Positions 58,916 through 64,000 of a stretch of 64,000 nt of DNA are shown piece after piece (the first letter of the stretch is position 1; each line of letters starts with the position of its first letter). The DNA is from UBA12087 sp964370815 (GTDB taxonomy: Bacteria; Chloroflexota; Anaerolineae; Anaerolineales; Villigracilaceae). Both the position numbers and the translations under genes were made by a program. The notes under the pieces are model-generated. The model was given only the letters and a program-made list of their open reading frames with translations. It was not told the DNA's origin and did no database searches. Location of the stretch: assembly GCA_964370815.1 (NCBI GenBank), contig CAYJKQ010000005.1, positions 149,640 through 213,639 on the forward strand, read 5' to 3'.

Positions 58916-58983
58916 GTTTTTATATAACCTGAAAGGTGGATAAGATCCTTAGTCCTGGGTAAGTTCATGCTATACTTGTCGAT

Positions 58984-59196
58984 GTGGCAGTTAATAACTT
59001 ACTCCCAAAGCTCGATAAAACCGCCTTTTCGGTTTCTTCCCTGGAGAAAAACGACGAGGACGAAAAGGTTTACTGGCTTTCCAAAACACCTTATGAAAGA
59101 TTGGATGCCGTAGAGACTATGCGGCAAATCGTCTATGGCTACGATCCGATTACCACAAGACTTCAAAGAGTTTTTGAAATTACTCAAGAAACATGA
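58984..59196 (+). CDS. small protein usually paired with a nucleotidyltransferase
   Basis: 70 residues from GTG 58984. The sequence LPKLDKTAFSVSSLEKNDEDEKVYWLSKTPYERLDAVETMRQIVYGYDP...LQRVFEIT (in pieces) belongs to a short family I know as the first gene of a two-gene unit with a MNT/AbiEii-like nucleotidyltransferase, probably toxin-antitoxin related. The second gene here survives only as a 36-codon start (next entry), so the unit is dead or orphaned. No ribosome-binding site stands out. Confidence 0.65.
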   Translation: MAVNNLLPKLDKTAFSVSSLEKNDEDEKVYWLSKTPYERLDAVETMRQIVYGYDPITTRLQRVFEITQET

Positions 59197-59245
59197 TGTC
59201 CGTTATTTGCTGATAGGAGGATATGCAGTCGGTTATAGAGAATAA
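59135..59245 (+). pseudogene. nucleotidyltransferase gene cut off after 36 codons
   Basis: ATG 59135 opens in another frame inside the preceding gene, overlapping it by 62 nt. It begins MATIRLPQDFKEFLKLL and continues to RYLLIGGYAVGY, the start of the nucleotidyltransferase fold, then RE and TAA at 59243. The catalytic GS/DxD region and the rest of the protein are missing. A terminator begins 13 nt later, so a deletion probably fused the start to foreign downstream DNA. Confidence 0.65.
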
Positions 59246-59257
59246 TAACTATTATTG

Positions 59258-59289
59258 AACAGGATGCGGTCTAACTTCCGCATCCTGTT
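59258..59289 (+). terminator. intrinsic terminator
   Basis: Perfect 12-bp stem AACAGGATGCGG/CCGCATCCTGTT, 8-nt loop, followed by ATTTTCG. Confidence 0.85.
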
Positions 59290-59356
59290 ATTTTCGTCTG
59301 GTGGTGATGTCTGGTAATATTTACAAGATAATAATTTAATATTTCTCTTAATATCA

Positions 59357-59405
59357 TCCCGAAGGTTCATCCTGAAATTCATCTCCGGAAACCAATCCTT
59401 CGGGA
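59357..59405. repeat. CCCGAAGG fold-back unit 2 (diverged)
   Basis: TCCCGAAGG (59357-59365) pairs with CCTTCGGGA (59397-59405); arms continue imperfectly outward and the T run follows. Same core as units 1 and 3. Confidence 0.7.
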
Positions 59406-59495
59406 CATTTTCACAGCTAACATAATTTTCCAAATTAAAAATAAAAAGATATTCTTTTCACTAAAAAATCATATTTTGAGACTATACTTGACCCC

Positions 59496-59545
59496 ATGCA
59501 AAAAACATTGACCTTTATCCTTCTGGTAATAATACTGGCAGGTTG
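59496..59545 (+). CDS. lipoprotein N-terminus, interrupted by assembly gap
   Basis: ATG 59496 opens MQKTLTFILLVIILAG followed by a TG that begins the next codon, almost certainly Cys, giving a lipobox LAGC. The rest falls in the N run. The sequence after the gap (59646 on) shows no obvious continuation before the fold-back unit at 59666, so the product may be short or the gap may hide much more DNA. Confidence 0.5.
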
Positions 59546-59645
59546 NNNNNNNNNNNNNNNNNNNNNNNNNNNNNNNNNNNNNNNNNNNNNNNNNNNNNNN
59601 NNNNNNNNNNNNNNNNNNNNNNNNNNNNNNNNNNNNNNNNNNNNN
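59546..59645. other. scaffold gap, 100 N
   Basis: Exactly 100 undetermined bases, the conventional size for a gap of unknown length. Gene order across it rests on read-pair or graph evidence not visible here. Confidence 0.98.
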
Positions 59646-59665
59646 CACCATAAGGAAGATCGTAA

Positions 59666-59727
59666 AACGTCCCGAAGGTTGGGTGTAAAGTTTTTAGCAG
59701 GTTATTTGTATGAACCTTCGGGACGTT
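59666..59727. repeat. CGTCCCGAAGGTT fold-back unit 3
   Basis: Perfect 15-nt arms AACGTCCCGAAGGTT (59666-59680) and AACCTTCGGGACGTT (59713-59727) with a 32-nt spacer. Its nearness to the gap suggests repeats caused the assembly break. Confidence 0.85.
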
Positions 59728-59764
59728 AATAGTGGATGGTAGTTATTGCCATTGAGGAATTGTT

Positions 59765-60211
59765 GTGGATTATTCAGAGATCACCGAAGAGTTATTGGTC
59801 GGCACCACGCCAGCCATAGAGGATTATGAACTGCTGCGTAAGATGGGAGTGGGTCTGATCATCAATATGCGCATCGAAAGGCGTCCGTTCCCGGATCCGC
59901 ATCCCTCACCGATCAAATTACTATGGCTGCCCACCATCGATTGGCCGCTTTTCCCCATCCCGGTATCCACACTCAAACGTGGTGCCCAACTTGCTCTTGA
60001 AACCATCCAGGCTGGTCAAAAAGTCTTCACACATTGTGCAGGCGGGCGGCATCGCGGTGTCGCCATGGGTGCTGCCGTGTTGATCGCCCGCGGTTTCGAC
60101 CCGGAAGAAGCCATGCATCTGATCTCCGCTCGCCGGAAGGTGGCAGACCCGCAGGTCTATTACATCCGCAGCCGCATCCTGCGCTTTGCGCAGCACTGGC
60201 AGGCTGCATAA
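59765..60211 (+). CDS. dual-specificity/tyrosine phosphatase-like protein
   Basis: 148 residues from GTG 59765, with GAGGA six bases ahead. The phosphatase loop is FTHCAGGRHRGVAMGAAVL: His-Cys-x5-Arg with Cys and Arg in place, and the fold pattern EITEELLVGTTPAIEDYELLRKMGVGLIINMR is that of small DSPs. The general-acid Asp is probably in LPTIDWPLFP. It would remove phosphate from Tyr, Ser or Thr, or from a lipid or nucleotide. It is followed within 110 bp by the DUF885 peptidase gene. Confidence 0.85.
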   Translation: MDYSEITEELLVGTTPAIEDYELLRKMGVGLIINMRIERRPFPDPHPSPIKLLWLPTIDWPLFPIPVSTLKRGAQLALETIQAGQKVFTHCAGGRHRGVAMGAAVLIARGFDPEEAMHLISARRKVADPQVYYIRSRILRFAQHWQAA

Positions 60212-60321
60212 AGGTTCTTTTCGCCATAATTTGAAGGTTTCCTTACATTCCACCATTGTCCCGGTTTTCTGCCGATCGCTCGCAATTCAACTTTTTCGAT
60301 ATCCAAAATGGAGGCACATCC

Positions 60322-62007
60322 ATGACCACTCCTTCTTCCGAATTGACCCTGCTTTTCGAGCATCACTGGCAAGCCTGGATGCAGCACGACCCGCTCTTTG
60401 CCAGCATGTGTGGTGATAACCGCTATGATGACCGCCTGCCTTCCGCCAGTGATGCCAGTTTTGCAGGTTGGAAAGGTCAGTTGCAGGCATTCCGCCGGCG
60501 CCAGGATGCCATACCACGTTCGGGGTTATCGGAAACTGAACAACTGAACTTTGATATTTTCGCCCGGCTGCTGGATATGGAGATCGAGGAGCTCGATCAT
60601 CTCAATTACCGCATACCCATCTCGCGCACAGCCGGTTTCCACATGTACCTGCCCGATCTGCCCACCTATATGTCGCTGGAAACTCTACGCGACTACGAAA
60701 ACTATCTCAGCCGTCTGCGGGCTGTGCCATCCTACCTTGCCGAAAATATCGAATTGATGCGATTGGGGATCAGCACTGGTTACCTGCCTCCACAGGTCAC
60801 ACTGGTAGGGATCGAAGCCGGTATTGAAACCCATATTGTCGATGACCCGGCTGAAAGCGCCTTCTTTTTGCCTTTTATTAACCTCCCGGCAGGATTTGCT
60901 GAAGCAGATCGGGCACGCCTGACCCGCATGGCGCTGGAAACCATCCGCACCTCCGTCATTCCTGCCTACCGCCTGCTGCTGAAATTTGTGCAGGCTGAAT
61001 ACCACCCGGCAGCCCGTCCCGGTATTGCAGCCAGTGAACTGCCGCGCGGTGCGGAGTTCTATCAAAGCCGCATCCGTTATTTCACCAGCCTGGATCTGAG
61101 TGCGGACGAAGTGCATGCCACTGGTCTAAGCGAAGTGAACTGCATCCGCTCTGAGATGCAGTCTGTCATGCAGAAGAGTGGTTTCAAAGGGCATCTCAAG
61201 GAATACATTGCCTGGCTGCGCACTGAACCGCGCTTTTATGCCAGCACCCCGCAGGAACTTCTCAAAGAAACCGCCCTGGTGCTGAAACGCATTGACGGAG
61301 AACTGCCGCGCCTGTTCAAGACCCTGCCGCGCCTGTCATATGGCATCCGCACCATTCCCGATTTCAGCGCTCCGGGCAATACCACGGCTTATTACATGCC
61401 GGGTGCCGGGGATGGCACGCGTGCCGGCTATTATTATGTCAATGTGTATGACCTCAAAAGCCGTCCTTTTTACGAGATCGAAGCTCTCTCACTGCATGAA
61501 GCTGTGCCCGGTCACCATCTGCAGATCGCCTTGCAGCAGGAGCTGACCGACCTGCCCAACTTCCGCCGCTTCAGCGGATTCACCTCCTTTGTGGAGGGCT
61601 GGGCGCTCTATTCCGAGCGTCTCGGCCTGGAGATGGGTTTTTATCAGGATCCCGCCAGTGATTTTGGTCGCCTGAGCTACGAGATGTGGCGCGCCTGCCG
61701 CCTGGTGGTGGATACCGGTATGCATGCCCTGGGTTGGAGCCGCCAGCAGGCGATTGACTTCATGCTCGAGAATACCTCCTCCACCGAGTTGAACATTATT
61801 AACGAGGTTGACCGCTACATCGCCTGGCCCGGTCAGGCTCTGGCGTACAAGATCGGTGAGCTCAAGATCCGCCAGCTGCGTGCCTCTGCCGAAAGCCAAT
61901 TGGGTGAGCGCTTTGATGTGCGTGAGTTCCATGATGTCATCCTGCTGGCGGGAGCTGTGCCGCTGGATGTGCTCGAACAGCGCGTACAAGCATGGGTGCA
62001 GGGATAG
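60322..62007 (+). CDS. DUF885-family metallopeptidase-like protein
   Basis: 561 residues from ATG 60322 with GGAGG ahead. DUF885 proteins are gluzincin-like; here the zinc site reads EALSLHEAVPGHHLQIALQQE (HExxxGHH form) and the conserved FTSFVEGWALYSERLGLEMG supplies the Glu ligand. No signal peptide is seen, so it is probably cytoplasmic. A role in peptide or amino-acid conjugate hydrolysis is inferred. Confidence 0.88.
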   Translation: MTTPSSELTLLFEHHWQAWMQHDPLFASMCGDNRYDDRLPSASDASFAGWKGQLQAFRRRQDAIPRSGLSETEQLNFDIFARLLDMEIEELDHLNYRIPISRTAGFHMYLPDLPTYMSLETLRDYENYLSRLRAVPSYLAENIELMRLGISTGYLPPQVTLVGIEAGIETHIVDDPAESAFFLPFINLPAGFAEADRARLTRMALETIRTSVIPAYRLLLKFVQAEYHPAARPGIAASELPRGAEFYQSRIRYFTSLDLSADEVHATGLSEVNCIRSEMQSVMQKSGFKGHLKEYIAWLRTEPRFYASTPQELLKETALVLKRIDGELPRLFKTLPRLSYGIRTIPDFSAPGNTTAYYMPGAGDGTRAGYYYVNVYDLKSRPFYEIEALSLHEAVPGHHLQIALQQELTDLPNFRRFSGFTSFVEGWALYSERLGLEMGFYQDPASDFGRLSYEMWRACRLVVDTGMHALGWSRQQAIDFMLENTSSTELNIINEVDRYIAWPGQALAYKIGELKIRQLRASAESQLGERFDVREFHDVILLAGAVPLDVLEQRVQAWVQG

Positions 62008-62070
62008 GCTTAGAATAATGATTGGACAGCACTTCGAAAAACTGGCATGAGGATAATGAAAGGATCGGAC

Positions 62071-62565
62071 ATGGGATCATTTCACGAAGATATGACAGAA
62101 TATAGACAACAACTTGAGAAGGGTGCCATCCAGGTAGCCTATAAAGGCCTGATGGAATACATGATGGGGTTAAAAACGTATTTACAAAACAAATATCCAG
62201 ATCATTACGTATCCGGCAGTATTTATTATGGCTATATGGATATGACCTATTTTTCGTTCATCCCGGGATCACTCAAAAACCTGAAATTAAAAATTGCCAT
62301 CGTTTTTCTTCATGAAACCTTTAAATTTGAAGTCTGGCTGGCTGGTGTGAACAAACAGGTTCAACAAAAATACTGGCTATTGTTCCAGGAAAGTGATTGG
62401 AATAAATACCATCTTGTTCCATCCACGCAAGGAATGGATTCAATAATTGAGCATGTCCTGGTTGTCGATCCTGATTTCAGCGATCTGGACGCAATGACAG
62501 ACCGGATAGAACAGGGAACCTTGTCTTTTATAAGGGATATTGAGAGCTTCTTGTCTGAACATTGA
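62071..62565 (+). CDS. DUF7000-like hypothetical protein
   Basis: 164 residues from ATG 62071 (AAGGA ahead; ATG 62047 adds eight). EDMTEYRQQLEKGAIQVAYKGLMEYMMGLKTYLQNKYPDHYVSGSIYYGYMDMTYFSF (in pieces) matches a family of small cytoplasmic proteins of unknown function, DUF7000 as I recall. The second half has KIAIVFLHETFKFEVWLAGVNKQVQQKYW. Local DNA is more AT-rich than upstream genes, so this and the next gene may be later arrivals. Confidence 0.65.
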   Translation: MGSFHEDMTEYRQQLEKGAIQVAYKGLMEYMMGLKTYLQNKYPDHYVSGSIYYGYMDMTYFSFIPGSLKNLKLKIAIVFLHETFKFEVWLAGVNKQVQQKYWLLFQESDWNKYHLVPSTQGMDSIIEHVLVVDPDFSDLDAMTDRIEQGTLSFIRDIESFLSEH

Positions 62566-62672
62566 CACTGAAGATGAAGCTCACTCCTTGCACTGAAATG
62601 AAATATTTTCAAGTTCTCTGAAACCGGATCTTATGCATTGAATCCACAATTTGGGCACTCTTGATAAACAAT

Positions 62673-63305
62673 ATGGAAAATTATGAGAATAAACTACTGG
62701 GTATTGTTCCCATCCCAACCGAAAGGGTGACTTCAACGATCCAATTGTCAGAATTGATGGAATATGTCTCGATCCATGCTTCGGGTGAATTTGAAATAGC
62801 AATTCGATCCCTGGTCCAAAAATTGCCATTTGGAATTACTAATTGGCCCAGTTTTGATGCTTATGTCGAAGATTGGTACTTGGTTGAAGTCACACCTTTT
62901 CATTACAATTTATTTTATTGTGAGCGGGGAGGACATGATCTCCGGGTTACCTGTAGTAATTTTATGGATGCAGCATTTGAAGTGTTTAAGATTATGATCC
63001 CTTCGTTTACAAGAACATCCAACCTGATAGCAGCAAAGATGGATCATCTCGCTGATCAACGTTTGTTAATCTGGTTGCGGATGAGTTCAGAGATCTACCA
63101 TATGTATCAGATCAATGAGCTGTTTGGAAGAAGAATGGCAGTTACAAACATAGCCTGGATGAGTGAGGAGTTGGTCCGTATGGGTGTAGCCGATCATCCT
63201 GCCACCGCTTTTCGAAAAAAGGAACATATTCTAAAGGGCTTGACATTGAGCGGATTTCCGCTCGAACAGGCCAATGAAATTTACAATCGAATCGACGCTG
63301 GGTAA
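62673..63305 (+). CDS. hypothetical protein
   Basis: 210 residues from ATG 62673; TTG 62661 is possible, and no strong ribosome-binding site helps decide. The sequence is mostly helical with few Cys (FYCERGG, VTCSNF). The C-terminal part (AFRKKEHILKGLTLSGFPLEQANEIYNRI) resembles a small helical tail. I recognise no family. AT-rich like its left neighbour. Confidence 0.6.
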   Translation: MENYENKLLGIVPIPTERVTSTIQLSELMEYVSIHASGEFEIAIRSLVQKLPFGITNWPSFDAYVEDWYLVEVTPFHYNLFYCERGGHDLRVTCSNFMDAAFEVFKIMIPSFTRTSNLIAAKMDHLADQRLLIWLRMSSEIYHMYQINELFGRRMAVTNIAWMSEELVRMGVADHPATAFRKKEHILKGLTLSGFPLEQANEIYNRIDAG

Positions 63306-63412
63306 GTTCTTGATTCATCAAGGCATCCTTATAATGATGAGTTTCCAATGATCAGAAAACAATTAGGGTCGATGAAAGATACCCTTAAAAATATATTGAT
63401 AGCGCACTTCTT

Positions 63413-63443
63413 ATTGTGCGCAATTATTTGAATTGCGCACAAT
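63413..63443. terminator. perfect hairpin upstream of pdxS
   Basis: 13-bp stem ATTGTGCGCAATT/AATTGCGCACAAT with a 5-nt loop; GCGCAC also occurs just left of it (63402). T-poor on both sides, so it is either a weak terminator or a palindromic site. Confidence 0.55.
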
Positions 63444-63542
63444 ATCTCCTCACACCTCCCTCTGGATCATGATTTCTTATGCAATCCCAACATCAGCGTG
63501 GTAGAATCAAACTGAACGTTTAATTTCTCAGGAGATAGTGAT

Positions 63543-64000
63543 ATGGAACAACTAACAGGTTCATTTGCAGTTAAAAAAGGGCTGGCACAGATGCTGAAAG
63601 GCGGCGTGATCATGGATGTGGTCACCCCCGAGCATGCCAGGATCGCTGAAGATGCCGGTGCCTGCGCTGTCATGGCGCTCGAGCGTGTACCAGCTGACAT
63701 ACGTGTTGAGGGTGGCGTGGCGCGCATGTCGGACCCCGATCTGATCAACAAGATCATGGAAACGGTCAGCATCCCGGTCATGGCCAAGTGCCGCATCGGT
63801 CATTTTGTGGAAGCACAGATCCTCGAATCTTTGGGTGTGGATTACATCGACGAATCCGAAGTTCTCACCCCGGCTGATGAGGCTTTTCATATTTACAAGC
63901 ATGATTTCAAAGTGCCGTTCGTGTGTGGCTGCCGCAACCTGGGTGAAGCCCTGCGCCGCATTGGCGAAGGTGCAGCCATGATCCGCACCAAGGGCGAGGC
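63543..64000 (+). CDS. pdxS: pyridoxal 5'-phosphate synthase lyase subunit, 3'-truncated by window edge
   Basis: The frame from ATG 63543 (AGGAG 11 bases ahead) is open to the window end. It opens FAVKKGLAQMLKGGVIMDVVTPEHARIAEDAGACAVMALERVPADIR, then GGVARMSDPDLI, with the Schiff-base lysine in PVMAKCRIGHFVEAQIL and DESEVLTPADE. PdxS with glutaminase PdxT makes pyridoxal phosphate from ribose 5-phosphate, glyceraldehyde 3-phosphate and glutamine. About 152 of the usual 290-295 residues are present. pdxT would be expected just beyond the edge. Confidence 0.95.
   Translation, partial: MEQLTGSFAVKKGLAQMLKGGVIMDVVTPEHARIAEDAGACAVMALERVPADIRVEGGVARMSDPDLINKIMETVSIPVMAKCRIGHFVEAQILESLGVDYIDESEVLTPADEAFHIYKHDFKVPFVCGCRNLGEALRRIGEGAAMIRTKGE

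Noticed and set aside
59546..59645. CRISPR or repeat array hidden in the N run.
   Set aside because: The N run has the standard length of an unknown gap, and no repeat-spacer units border it.

Overview
The window reads as a scaffold piece of a strict or facultative anaerobe, most likely a Chloroflexota bacterium of the Anaerolineae type. This is inferred from the gene mix (nickel-pincer LarA, aldehyde:ferredoxin oxidoreductase, indolepyruvate:ferredoxin oxidoreductase, Hdr/Qmo-type flavoproteins, ferredoxin-domain Mrp ATPases) and from short fold-back repeats in the intergenic DNA. A run of exactly 100 Ns at 59546-59645 marks a scaffold join. The first gene (6-phosphogluconate dehydrogenase) and the last (PdxS) run off the ends. 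I saw no rRNA, tRNA, CRISPR array or intact insertion sequence.

Left third (about 3-24 kb): two facing sulfur/respiration blocks. The minus-strand block (14.3 kb down to about 3 kb) encodes a tri-haem cytochrome c, two half-size YeeE/YedE (thiosulfate-transporter-like) membrane proteins, a Tat-exported molybdopterin oxidoreductase with its ferredoxin and NrfD-type membrane subunits, then a cytochrome b, a nine-haem cytochrome c and a Rieske protein, and finally an ArsR-type regulator split by a frameshift and an XRE-cupin regulator. The plus-strand block (14.8-23.8 kb) opens with another XRE-cupin and another ArsR regulator, followed by TusA, an FlpD/MvhD-like protein, two HdrA-like flavoproteins, a small winged-helix protein, a QmoC-like membrane HdrC, two DsrE proteins, a second TusA and a full-length YeeE. 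Read together, the blocks suggest thiosulfate or sulfane-sulfur uptake, cytoplasmic persulfide relay and electron exchange with the quinone pool. There is no apr, sat or dsrAB in the window.

The most striking observation is selenium. The second half-size YeeE has one in-frame TGA exactly where the family has the Cys of its G-x-C-P-G-T motif, and a peroxiredoxin at 28.7-29.3 kb has an in-frame TGA at the peroxidatic Cys. Both TGAs are followed by a GC-rich hairpin whose GGU-containing apical loop begins 17-18 nt downstream, which is what a bacterial SECIS element looks like. The Sec-peroxiredoxin has precedent; a Sec-containing YeeE half-transporter is, as far as I know, poorly described or new.

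Middle (24-42 kb): LysR/VKOR/TrmO-remnant/radical-SAM genes, then a Mrp-NifX iron-sulfur or metal-cofactor cluster closing with a third XRE-cupin regulator and an N-terminally truncated di-haem protein; a KimA-type K+ importer beside a decayed TrkA fragment; an aminotransferase-TatA pair; a VIT-family metal transporter and an AOR. Right third (42-64 kb): a large MASE1/PAS/GAF/HD-GYP sensor overlapping a second HD-GYP protein, IorAB, an AGPS-like/thioredoxin-like/GlpD operon, a lipoprotein metallopeptidase, a thiolase-DUF35 pair that has lost its usual cysteines, several gene remnants (a second glpD, a nucleotidyltransferase pair), a DUF885 peptidase and PdxS.
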